Shown piece by piece: positions 8,955-16,704 of a stretch of 64,000 nt of DNA (position 1 is the first letter of the stretch; each line of letters begins with the position of its first letter). The stretch is from Paraburkholderia flava. Lineage in GTDB: Bacteria; Pseudomonadota; Gammaproteobacteria; Burkholderiales; Burkholderiaceae. A program made the translations under genes and the position numbers. Below the pieces are notes generated by a model that was given only the letters and a program-made list of their open reading frames with translations, had not been told where the DNA came from and ran no database searches. The DNA lies in contig NZ_SMRO01000001.1 in the NCBI RefSeq assembly GCF_004359985.1, forward strand, positions 992,001 through 1,056,000, given 5' to 3'.

Positions 8955-9568
8955 GCGAACCCCTCGCGCTGCGCGACCGAACGCGGATCCTTCGACCACA
9001 CATCGAGCAGCAGATCCGGCTCCACGTGATGCACGACGTGCGCAAGGCCAAGACGTTCGCCGAGCGCCGCATGCACCGGTTCGGGCCGCTGCGTCGCGCC
9101 GTCGAACGGATGCAGCCAGTGGCACGCGAGTACGGTCGCGTCGTCGGATAACGCGCCGCCAATGCGCTCGATCAGCGTATCCGTTGCAGACGGTGTCAGG
9201 TAGTAGACGAGTTCGCTCAGCACCAGCAGATCGAACGTGCCGTCGGGCCATTCGTCCGGCAACGTGCGGCGTTCGACGCGAACCTGCGCCGTCGAAGCGA
9301 GCCGCTCGCGTGCATGTTCGACGGCGTGCGCGCTGATATCGACGGCGAGCAATGCATCGCAGCGCGTCGCGAGCGCGGCGGCCAGTTCGCCGTTCGCGCA
9401 GCCTGCCTCGAATGCGTGGCGATAGCGTTCGCGCGGCAATACCGCGAGCGTCAGCATGCGCTTGCGCCGTTCATACCAGCGTTCGCGAAAACGCCATGGG
9501 TCCGCGTCGCGGGCAAACAGCGCATCGAACTGCGCGCGGTCGGGCGAGACCTCTTTCACAGCGTCCAT
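8951..9568 (-). CDS. NodS-like SAM-dependent methyltransferase
   Basis: A 205-residue class I methyltransferase with SAM motif I in AFEAGCANGELAAALA, the acidic residue in LLAVDIS, and the NodS-type pattern DPWRFRERWYERRKR at its N-terminus. NodS family enzymes N-methylate glucosaminyl groups of lipochitooligosaccharides, but many family members outside rhizobia have unknown substrates. The gene overlaps the upstream acyl-CoA dehydrogenase-like gene by 13 bases and the downstream glycosyltransferase by 4. This suggests the three proteins act together, plausibly on a sugar-containing small molecule or surface glycan. Confidence 0.85.
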   Translation of the reverse strand: MDAVKEVSPDRAQFDALFARDADPWRFRERWYERRKRMLTLAVLPRERYRHAFEAGCANGELAAALATRCDALLAVDISAHAVEHARERLASTAQVRVERRTLPDEWPDGTFDLLVLSELVYYLTPSATDTLIERIGGALSDDATVLACHWLHPFDGATQRPEPVHAALGERLGLAHVVHHVEPDLLLDVWSKDPRSVAQREGFA

Positions 9569-10614
9569 GTCGTTCCGCCTTCGCTCAACGTGGCTTCGCC
9601 CAGTGCGGCGAGATCGCGCTCCGCGTGACTCTGTCGCAGGAACACCGGCAGATCGGCCATCAGCCGCGCGAAGCGCCGGTCGCGGCAGAACGGCGCAGGA
9701 CCGAGCGCACGCGCGACATGCGAAATCGTCGCGGTAGCCGCCTGCTCGACCACGAGACGCGCGCGCAGCGCCGGCAACTGCGCATCCGCGTGCGGGTGCG
9801 CGTCGATCCACGCAGCGGTCTCGCGCAGCACGCACACGGCCCCCGCGAGCGCGACGTCGGCGGCACCGAGATGGGCGAGCGCATGAGGATCGACATGGGT
9901 GGGCGAGCGGCGCGCGAGTGCGCCCGTCAAGGTATCGCGCAGCATCGCGGCCGCGCCGTACCAGCACGCGGCAATGCCCGCACCGCCGTGCCAGAAACCG
10001 GGCCGTCGCAGATACGCTTGCGGTCCACCGACCATCGCGGCACGCACGCCGTCGAAGCGCACGTCGCAGGTCGCGCTCGCCGCCATGCCGACCGCGCGCC
10101 AGCCGTCCGGATCGATCGTCACGCCGGGGGCGTCGAGCGCCACGGCGACGAGGATTGGTCCGTCGTCGAGCCAGGCGGTCGCGAGCGCATGCGTCACGGC
10201 CTGCGCGCCGGAACACCATGCCTTCTTCCCGTCGATACGCAGTGCACCGGTTGTTGCGACACGCGTCGCGACGAGCCGCGCGTCGGGCGGCTCGGCGGCC
10301 CACACGCCCCAGCGCGCGCCACGCACGATCGCGTCCGATTCGAGTTCCGCGAGAATCGCCAGCGCGTCGGTGTGGCCCTCGTAGAGTTTGACGAGCGCGA
10401 GATCGCAGGCTGCGACCGTCGCCAGCGCGCGCCAGCGACTGCGCGTGTCGCCGTGCGCGGGCAGCGGCAAACGGTCGAGCCCCCGCTCGACGAGCGCCGC
10501 GAACGTGCGCGCGACTGCAGAGGTGTGATCCGCGGTGTCGAACGACGGCGCGTCCAACGACGAAGTGCTGTCGTGCAAAAACGATTGCAACGTTTCAATG
10601 GTATCGACCGGCAT
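9556..10614 (-). CDS. Acyl-CoA dehydrogenase-like flavoprotein
   Basis: A 352-residue member of the acyl-CoA dehydrogenase superfamily. It has the central beta-domain feature IDGKKAWCSGAQAVTHALA and a C-terminal helical bundle ending FCRDRRFARLMADLPVFLRQ and SHAERDLAALGE. The usual C-terminal YEGT motif with the catalytic Glu is not visible, so it may be a non-classical flavin enzyme rather than a fatty-acid oxidation enzyme. It is the first gene of an operon with a NodS-like methyltransferase and a glycosyltransferase. Related clusters often also contain a PIG-L deacetylase, which is not present here. Function is unknown. Confidence 0.8.
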   Translation of the reverse strand: MPVDTIETLQSFLHDSTSSLDAPSFDTADHTSAVARTFAALVERGLDRLPLPAHGDTRSRWRALATVAACDLALVKLYEGHTDALAILAELESDAIVRGARWGVWAAEPPDARLVATRVATTGALRIDGKKAWCSGAQAVTHALATAWLDDGPILVAVALDAPGVTIDPDGWRAVGMAASATCDVRFDGVRAAMVGGPQAYLRRPGFWHGGAGIAACWYGAAAMLRDTLTGALARRSPTHVDPHALAHLGAADVALAGAVCVLRETAAWIDAHPHADAQLPALRARLVVEQAATATISHVARALGPAPFCRDRRFARLMADLPVFLRQSHAERDLAALGEATLSEGGTTWTL

Positions 10615-10901
10615 GAAGCTCTCGCAAGGATGTTGCAGTGCTTGAGCAAGCGTTGCGCCCGGCGCGCGCGAAGCCGCGGAACGTCGCTACGGCGGGCGTG
10701 TCTTCCGGTCCGGTTCAATCGCAGCAGCAGGCACCCCGTACGCGTGGCCGGTCGGGAACGATCGTTGCGCATCTAGTCAGGTGCCCGACACCGCAGCGCG
10801 TCCGGGCAATCGCGAAACATCGCGCAGCCCCCTGCTCCCGTTTGCGCGAATAAAACACAGGGCCCCCGCTGCGAGGCAAACACACACGTATGGAGAAAAC
10901 A

Positions 10902-11366
10902 ATGCGGCTTTCGTTGCTGATCAACTGCGCTGACCCGACGTTCTGTCACGACTATGCGGTCGTGTGGCTCGATACGGGGCAGCGGATATGGGTGCGGCAG
11001 GCGGGCGTGGGAATCGATCTTCCCGATGAAGGACTGCTGCGTATCGAGGCGGACGTCGCCGCGCTGCACGCGCGCGACGATCACGACATGGCGCGCGTCA
11101 CGCTGCGCGGTCTCGTCGGCGATGCGCGGCAGCGCGCATGGTCCACACAAGGCGGCGCGGTATGGGTTTCGCAGACCCGTCACATGCCGATTGACGGCAC
11201 GTGGCGTCTGCAGGCCGTCGATCGCACCGCTCCGCCGTCGACCTCGTCACGCGAAGAACGTGGGGGACGCAAAGTGCCGCCCCCGTCATCGATGCAGCCG
11301 GTTCAGCCTGGACAACCGCATCTCGCATGGCCGTCCGGCGTCCTGCTGAAGAGCGTCGGAAGGTAG
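10902..11366 (+). CDS. Uncharacterised small protein
   Basis: A 154-residue protein starting MRLSLLINCADPTFCHDYAVV. The ATG at 10902 has a GGAG ribosome site 6 bases upstream; an in-frame ATG at 10890 would overlap that site, so the later start is preferred. The first 110 residues look like a compact beta-rich domain (YAVVWLDTGQRIWVRQAG). The C-terminal 45 residues are Pro/Ser/Arg-rich and probably disordered. I see no motif, signal peptide or membrane helix and do not recognise the family. It diverges from the acyl-CoA dehydrogenase-like operon and ends before a strong terminator. Confidence 0.65.
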   Translation: MRLSLLINCADPTFCHDYAVVWLDTGQRIWVRQAGVGIDLPDEGLLRIEADVAALHARDDHDMARVTLRGLVGDARQRAWSTQGGAVWVSQTRHMPIDGTWRLQAVDRTAPPSTSSREERGGRKVPPPSSMQPVQPGQPHLAWPSGVLLKSVGR

Positions 11367-11421
11367 TTCTTCATCGCGGTCGCCGGCTCAGGTTGCTGGC
11401 TCAGGTTGCCGACTCACCCAG

Positions 11422-11450
11422 GCCGCGCTGCGCTTCCTGCGCAGCGCGGC
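11422..11450. terminator. Bidirectional terminator between converging genes
   Basis: A perfect 12-base GC-rich stem (GCCGCGCTGCGC / GCGCAGCGCGGC) with a 5-base loop, lying between the plus-strand gene ending at 11366 and the minus-strand gene ending at 11468. It would serve both. Confidence 0.8.
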
Positions 11451-11467
11451 GTCTCACTTCCCTTCGC

Positions 11468-11746
11468 TCACTGTCCCTTCGTACCGCTGCTTGCGTCGGC
11501 GCCCGGCATGTCGGTCGTGTCGGTGGCGGACTTCTTGTTCGACATCTTGTGATGCTTCATCGCCTTCTTGTGAGTGCCCGGCGCGGAAGCCATCGGTGCC
11601 GGCGCGGTCGCGGCACCTGGACCGTTCGAGTTACCACCTTGCCCGGCTGTGCCTCCGCCCGAGCCACCGGCTGTGCCCTGTGCAAATGCGGCAGCGGAAC
11701 TCACGAGCAGGATCGAGACGAGCGCTGCGTGGATAGGTGTCTTCAT
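11468..11746 (-). CDS. Small secreted Gly-rich protein with a Lys/His-rich segment
   Basis: A 92-residue protein with a signal peptide (MKTPIHAALVSILLVSSAAAFA, cut before QG). The mature part begins with a Gly/Ser/Asn stretch, then an Ala/Pro stretch, then a basic segment HKKAMKHHKMSNKK, and ends in a Thr/Asp/Ser tail. A GGAGG ribosome site lies 8 bases before the ATG. The leader and Gly-rich composition recall the protein at 7587. The basic patch could bind anionic polymers or metals, but the function is unknown. It diverges from mscL across about 440 bases. Confidence 0.75.
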   Translation of the reverse strand: MKTPIHAALVSILLVSSAAAFAQGTAGGSGGGTAGQGGNSNGPGAATAPAPMASAPGTHKKAMKHHKMSNKKSATDTTDMPGADASSGTKGQ

Positions 11747-12185
11747 GATGTTTCCTCCGTCGGGATGGTGTTGTATCGAAGCGGCTCGTATCGCCGCGAG
11801 GACAGGAACGTCGCTCGACGGTTCAAACAGCAAGGGGTATGCCCCGGTGGGTCGCATGCGTGAATGTTGAGTCATCGCCGACACGCATGCGAGTGTTGCG
11901 ATGCCGATCTCGATGCGCGTCGGCATGCATGACCACATCTATGCACATCTACGCTCGCCCGCATGAACGACGCACACTCGACGTTCGTGCAACGCGGCAA
12001 TAGTTGCAATCGCGCCCGCCCTTTTACATCGCAGTGTGTCGGCTCGTCTCGCCGCATCTTCATCACCCACGCTCACCGTTTCGAACGATTAGCGCGAACA
12101 GGCAAACACAACTCGCAATTGCAAAACCGGGGAACGCAACTTGCGCGACTCCGGTCTGAACCACTTTTTCGCAGAGGAAACGCAG
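11747..12185. other. Divergent intergenic region upstream of mscL
   Basis: About 440 bases without a credible gene. It holds one imperfect inverted repeat, ATGCCGA at 11901-11907 and TCGGCAT at 11920-11926, separated by 12 bases. I see nothing else. Promoters for mscL and the small secreted protein must lie here. Confidence 0.5.
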
Positions 12186-12656
12186 ATGGCAGGCATCGTC
12201 CAGGAGTTCAAGCAGTTCGCGATCAAGGGCAACGTGATGGACCTCGCGGTCGGCGTGATCATCGGCGGCGCGTTCTCGACGATCGTCAATTCGATCGTGA
12301 AGGATCTGATCATGCCGGTGGTCGGCGTCGTGAGCGGCGGCTTCGATTTCTCGAACCGGTTTCTGCGCATCGGGCAGATTCCGGCGACATTCAAGGGCAA
12401 CCCGGATTCGTACAAGGACCTGCAGACCGCCGGCGTCGCCGTGTTCGGCTACGGTTCGTTCATCACGATCGTGATCAACTTCATGATCCTCGCGTTCATC
12501 GTGTTTCTGATCGTGAAGGGGATCAACAAGCTGCGCGAACTCGAAGCGAAGCAACCCACCGACCCGGCCGCCCCGCCGCCCGCACCGCCCGAAGACGTGC
12601 TGCTGTTGCGCGAGATTCGCGACGAACTGAAGCAGCGGGAAAGGCAGCAGGCTTGA
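12186..12656 (+). CDS. mscL: Large-conductance mechanosensitive channel
   Basis: A 156-residue MscL. The start [19 protein letters not shown] gives the amphipathic N-terminal helix, followed by TM1 with the pore pattern [18 protein letters not shown], a periplasmic loop (about residues 45-80), TM2 ([20 protein letters not shown]) and a C-terminal charged bundle helix ([12 protein letters not shown]). It forms a pentameric inner-membrane channel that opens on hypo-osmotic shock. An AGAGGAAA ribosome site is 7 bases upstream of the chosen ATG; an earlier in-frame ATG adds residues not found in MscL. Single gene. Confidence 0.97.
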   Translation: MAGIVQEFKQFAIKGNVMDLAVGVIIGGAFSTIVNSIVKDLIMPVVGVVSGGFDFSNRFLRIGQIPATFKGNPDSYKDLQTAGVAVFGYGSFITIVINFMILAFIVFLIVKGINKLRELEAKQPTDPAAPPPAPPEDVLLLREIRDELKQRERQQA

Positions 12657-12671
12657 TCCTGCTCTACGCGT

Positions 12672-12812
12672 TCAGTGCACGTCGTCAGACACGGCGGACG
12701 TGCGCCGCCAGTGCCCCGTCAACGGATCGATATGTCGCGCGAACGCAAACAGCGCGATGAGCCCCGGCAGCATCGCAACGAGCGCGAGCGTCTCGGACGT
12801 CGAAAGGATCAT
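12672..12812 (-). CDS. 46-residue membrane protein coupled to the heptosyltransferase gene
   Basis: A short gene encoding MILSTSETLALVAMLPGLIA and then LFAFARHIDPLTGHWRRTS and a polar tail: one hydrophobic helix (about residues 8-28) followed by a basic segment. The start codon overlaps the stop of the O-heptosyltransferase gene by 4 bases (ATGA), and a GGGAGA ribosome site lies 7 bases upstream, both good signs that it is translated. It ends 15 bases from the mscL stop on the other strand. I do not recognise a family. It might be an inner-membrane accessory of the glycosylated autotransporter system, by position only. Confidence 0.6.
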   Translation of the reverse strand: MILSTSETLALVAMLPGLIALFAFARHIDPLTGHWRRTSAVSDDVH

Positions 12813-14077
12813 GAAGGTCTCCCTGCAGCACGCGGGTCCAGCCCACGATCCGCTATCAGCTGATCCACCGTGCGAATCACCTGACGCGGCGTAATCAGAC
12901 GCGAGCACTCGAATTGCCGGTCGGTGCCTGCATGTCGCGGGCACCACGCGAAATTCGCGTGATCGAACTCGATGCCCGTATCGTTCCAGCAGCTGTTGCA
13001 CGCATGAAAATTGATCACGCGATACGGCGTCTCGAACTCGTTATGCGGATGCGTGAAGCCGCTGATCATCACGACGGGACGCCCGAGCGCCCACGCGAGC
13101 CACGACAGTCCGCTGGAAAGTCCCACGAAAAAATCCGCGTGATGCAACAGACTCGCGCGTTCCTGTAGCGGCAGCGCACCGGTGAAATCCTCGCTGCCGT
13201 ACGGGATCAGATTCCACAGCAGCTTCTCGCCATGCGCAGGCTCGCGATCGATGCACAGCACGCGATAGCCGAGGCCCTTCAGATGCTTGACGAGTTCGTA
13301 CCAGCCGGTCGGATGATTCCAGTACTTGCACTGCGCCGACGACTGCGCGCCGATCACGACGTACGGCTCCGCGATGCGTCGTTCGGTGTCCGTGACTTCG
13401 ATACGCGGACGGCGTTCGACCGGCGGCAAGCCGAGCAGATACGGCATCGTCTTTTGCAGACCGCTCACGCGAAAATCGGTCGGCTGATGGCTGCGGTCCG
13501 TGCACGGGAAGAAGATGCCGAGAAAGTAGCTCGCGTAAAGCTGCGGACGTAACGCGGCTTCTTCATCGGGTTCGATGTAGTGCAGCTCTGGGTATGCGCG
13601 TTCGAACAGCGTCCAGATATCGCGTCCCATCGACACAACCATTTCACAGCCGTGCCGCCGCCGGAATTCGTCGACATACGGAAACCACGCGATGATGTCG
13701 CCGAGCGTGCCGACCGGCAGCCGCGCATACACGCGCTGACCGGCGGCGTCGTACTCGTGCTCGAACACCGGCTCGCCGTGACGGAACACCTCGATGCGAA
13801 AGCGCACGAAATACTTCTTCGTGCTGGTCACCATCGCATCGGCAACTTCCTCGTCAAAGAGCACGACGTCGGCTTCGATATCGGTGAGTCGCACGCGCCA
13901 GCCGTCGCCCTGGACTTGCACGCGGCATCCGTAGTTGAAGTCGTAGCGGATGCCCGACGGGCCTTCGATCGTCGGCTCGCCTGCGTCGATGAAGGGCGCA
14001 GGGGCTGTGACTGCAATGGGGATTGCATCGTCCGCCTGCTGCGTGGGCGCTTCCAAAGTAGCTTCAATCGTCGACAT
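12809..14077 (-). CDS. Autotransporter strand-loop-strand O-heptosyltransferase (TibC/Aah/BAHT family)
   Basis: A 422-residue glycosyltransferase that by family adds heptose to serines of AIDA-type autotransporter repeats in the cytoplasm. An N-terminal beta-rich domain is followed by a GT-B fold with PVGTLGDIIAWFPYVDEF, GAQSSAQCKYWNHP and a C-terminal donor domain (FFVGLSSGLSWLAWALGRP). The family's iron-finger cysteines are visible as Cys360-x2-Cys363, Cys379 and Cys391. It lies 45 bases downstream of the autotransporter gene on the same strand, the classic pairing. The ATG at 14077 has a GGGGAG site 7 bases upstream; an in-frame ATG at 14107 would add 10 residues. Heptose as donor is inferred from the family. 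Confidence 0.92.
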   Translation of the reverse strand: MSTIEATLEAPTQQADDAIPIAVTAPAPFIDAGEPTIEGPSGIRYDFNYGCRVQVQGDGWRVRLTDIEADVVLFDEEVADAMVTSTKKYFVRFRIEVFRHGEPVFEHEYDAAGQRVYARLPVGTLGDIIAWFPYVDEFRRRHGCEMVVSMGRDIWTLFERAYPELHYIEPDEEAALRPQLYASYFLGIFFPCTDRSHQPTDFRVSGLQKTMPYLLGLPPVERRPRIEVTDTERRIAEPYVVIGAQSSAQCKYWNHPTGWYELVKHLKGLGYRVLCIDREPAHGEKLLWNLIPYGSEDFTGALPLQERASLLHHADFFVGLSSGLSWLAWALGRPVVMISGFTHPHNEFETPYRVINFHACNSCWNDTGIEFDHANFAWCPRHAGTDRQFECSRLITPRQVIRTVDQLIADRGLDPRAAGRPS

Positions 14078-14122
14078 CGCATCGCTCCCCGTGGCCGCGG
14101 TGGCCAACCTTACTGGCCAACC

Positions 14123-16618
14123 TCACTCGGCGTAACTCAACCCGACCGTGACCGCCCACGGCTGCGTATAGTCGTGTCCCTTGCCCGCGGTGAACGCGCC
14201 GTACGCGCGCACGTGTGCGGACAGCGCTGCCGACAGTCCCGCGCTCGCAGAGAACCAGGTGCGCGGCATCGAGCCCTGCAACGCAGTGCCGCCGACGGTG
14301 TCAGTCAAGTCACCGCCGAACACATGCGTCGCACCGAGCCGCACGAACGGCTCGAGTTTCATGTCGCCGACCGCGAACGATCCGCCGAACGACACGCCCG
14401 CGTCGCTGAACACGAGGTTCGACGCGGCGAGCGCGATCGGCGTGCCGAGCGTCGTGCCGTAGTCCACTGCGCCGCTGTGCTGATACGTGACCGACACGCG
14501 CGGTTCGGCCCACCAGCGGCCCGCGAGCGCGAGCCGTCGTCCGCCGTCGAGCGACAGCGCGTATCCGTTCTGGCTATAACTTGCCGACGCCGCGTTCGCC
14601 GCCGTCGTGACGCTAAGGTTTTCGCGCAGGCCGGTGTAGCGGACGATCGCATCGGCGAACACACCGGACGGATTGTCGTAGCTGCCGTACACGCCGAGAT
14701 TCCACGGCCGCGCGGTGCCGCCGCCGATGTCATCGAACGATTCGTGCGCCTGTCCGAAGCCGCCCGTCACGCCGACGTACCAGCTACCGCCGCGCGTCGC
14801 GACGCGCCAGTCGCGACCGATCTGCGCGCCATAGAACTCGGTCGACGCCGATGTGCCTGCGGGGTCCGTGCGCAACTGCTGGTCGAATGCACGCACCCAC
14901 AAACCGCCCTCCGACACACCGCCGCGATAGTCGTCCAGATGCGAGACCGTCTGCTGAACCTGCGCGTACCACAGCAGCGCGGGCAACGACGCGGCAGCCT
15001 GCGCGACCGACGCGATATCGCTGCGCTGGCCGGTGTTGTACAGGTAGTACTGGCCGCTCACGTCCTGCAGACCGAACTTGTACGCGCCGACGTCCATCGC
15101 GCTGACCGGTAGCGAAAAGGTCGCTGTACTACCGGTCGCATCGACGAGCAGCAGACGTTCGGTCGCACTGGTCGGCGGCGCGGTGCTCGCGTCGTGCACG
15201 CTCAGCGTGAAGGTGCCGCTGCCCTGCGACACGACCAGTCGATCCGCCTGCTGCGCACCGACGTTCGTGTTCATCACGAACTGACCGCTACCCGACAGCC
15301 CGTCGATCGACACGGTCTTGTAACCGCCGCTGCCCGGTGCGCCGAGCACGACGGTGCCGCCGCTCATCGCGAGTCCGCTCAGTGCGATCGCGGCGCCGCC
15401 GGTCAAGGCATCGGTCGAGGCTTCGGCGATGTTCAACGTGCCCGTAAGCGCGAGTCCTTGCACCGGTGCGGCAGCCGTCGTGCCCTGCGCAGTCGTGCCA
15501 CCGACGTCGACGGTCAGCGTGCCGCCTGCGGCCACCGTCGTCTGTTCGATGCTGCCGCCGAGCAGCACGGCCTGCTGCGCGCCGCCGCCGACGGTCGTGC
15601 CGGTCGCGTCGCCGCCGCTCGACACCGTCATCGCGCCGCCTGCGATCGTCGCGCCGCTCGCGCTACCGCGTGCGAACACGGTCAACGAGCCGGCTGCGAC
15701 GGTGGTATCGACCGCGAGCCCGCCGCCCGACACATACTGCTTGCCGCCCTGTACCTGCGTGCCCGACGTGAGGCCGCCCGAATACACGCGTTGCAAACCA
15801 CCCGATGCGACGCTCGCGCCGTTCGCGACACCACCGCGCGACACGCCCATGCTGCCGCCCGACAACACCTGCGTCCCCGACGCGACGCCACCCGACGACA
15901 CATACTGCGTGCCGCCCGACACCACCGTCGCGTTCGCCGAGCCGCCGGAGAAAACAGTCTGTGTGCCGTCGGCGGTGACGCTCGCGGACACCGCGCTGCC
16001 TCCTGCCGAGATGTATTGCGTGCCGCCCGAAATCACCGTGCCGTTTGCAAGGCCGCCCGAATACACGCGCTGCAAACCGCCCGACGCGACACTCGCACCA
16101 TTCGCGACGCCCCCGCGCGACACACCCATGCTGCCGCCCGACAACACCTGCGTGTTCGTCGCAACACCACCCGACGACACATACTGCGTGCCGCCCGACA
16201 CGACCGCGCCGATCGCCGAACCGCCCGACAGTACCGACTGCACGCCACCGCCGGCAATCACGGTCGTCGTCGCAAGGCCACCGCTCGACACCGCCTGACT
16301 GCCGCTCGCGTTAATGACGGTCGCGTTCGCGGTGCCACGCACACGCTGCGTCGCGCCGCTGTTGACGATCGTGCCGGTGACGGTCGCGCCCGCGCCGACC
16401 GTCGTCGCGCAAGTGGGACCGCCGGGCAGCGTCTGGTTGTCGCAGGATTGCGCGAGCGCCTGAACGTGCGCACCGGCGAACGGCAGCACGGCCGCGAGCA
16501 TTGCGGCAGGTTTCGACAGCGTGCGGTAGCGCGACGACGCAGCGGACGTGGTGTGCGTCGTGCACGCGCTGGACGTGGACAGACGAGGGCCGTCCGCCCG
16601 TGAGGATCGGGTAGTCAA
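14123..16618 (-). CDS. AIDA-type autotransporter adhesin with strand-loop-strand repeats
   Basis: An 831-residue type V secreted protein. A long N-terminal leader ends in the hydrophobic signal MLAAVLPFAGAHVQALA. The passenger (about residues 60-400) is built of roughly 19-residue units of the SGG-x2-NGT-x-VxSGGxQxVxSGG type, typical heptosylation substrates. A spacer and an outer-membrane beta-barrel fill the last 280 residues, although the final residues are SYAE rather than an aromatic. I propose a TTG start at 16618: an AAGGAG site lies 7 bases upstream and no ATG occurs before the signal sequence at 16501. The glycosyltransferase gene follows directly. Likely role is adhesion or aggregation. 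Confidence 0.88.
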   Translation of the reverse strand: MTTRSSRADGPRLSTSSACTTHTTSAASSRYRTLSKPAAMLAAVLPFAGAHVQALAQSCDNQTLPGGPTCATTVGAGATVTGTIVNSGATQRVRGTANATVINASGSQAVSSGGLATTTVIAGGGVQSVLSGGSAIGAVVSGGTQYVSSGGVATNTQVLSGGSMGVSRGGVANGASVASGGLQRVYSGGLANGTVISGGTQYISAGGSAVSASVTADGTQTVFSGGSANATVVSGGTQYVSSGGVASGTQVLSGGSMGVSRGGVANGASVASGGLQRVYSGGLTSGTQVQGGKQYVSGGGLAVDTTVAAGSLTVFARGSASGATIAGGAMTVSSGGDATGTTVGGGAQQAVLLGGSIEQTTVAAGGTLTVDVGGTTAQGTTAAAPVQGLALTGTLNIAEASTDALTGGAAIALSGLAMSGGTVVLGAPGSGGYKTVSIDGLSGSGQFVMNTNVGAQQADRLVVSQGSGTFTLSVHDASTAPPTSATERLLLVDATGSTATFSLPVSAMDVGAYKFGLQDVSGQYYLYNTGQRSDIASVAQAAASLPALLWYAQVQQTVSHLDDYRGGVSEGGLWVRAFDQQLRTDPAGTSASTEFYGAQIGRDWRVATRGGSWYVGVTGGFGQAHESFDDIGGGTARPWNLGVYGSYDNPSGVFADAIVRYTGLRENLSVTTAANAASASYSQNGYALSLDGGRRLALAGRWWAEPRVSVTYQHSGAVDYGTTLGTPIALAASNLVFSDAGVSFGGSFAVGDMKLEPFVRLGATHVFGGDLTDTVGGTALQGSMPRTWFSASAGLSAALSAHVRAYGAFTAGKGHDYTQPWAVTVGLSYAE
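15772..16201 (-). repeat. 93-codon duplication inside the autotransporter passenger
   Basis: Two near-identical stretches, about 15772-15922 and 16051-16201, are offset by exactly 279 bases (93 codons). Both encode YVSSGGVA...VLSGGSMGVSRGGVANG and ASVASGGLQRVYSGGL. They differ mainly at third positions, so they are an older in-frame duplication rather than an assembly artefact. Confidence 0.75.
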
Positions 16619-16704
16619 AACGTGTCTCCTTGCATTGTTATCGACGCGGCGTCGCTTGTGCGATTCTTGCGATTCTTGCGCCGCGATACCCCGTAGGGTT
16701 GCGA

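Noticed and set aside
15354..16298. A Pro/Thr-rich plus-strand open frame over the autotransporter
   Set aside because: It is the complement of the Gly/Ser repeats; no ribosome site or domain.
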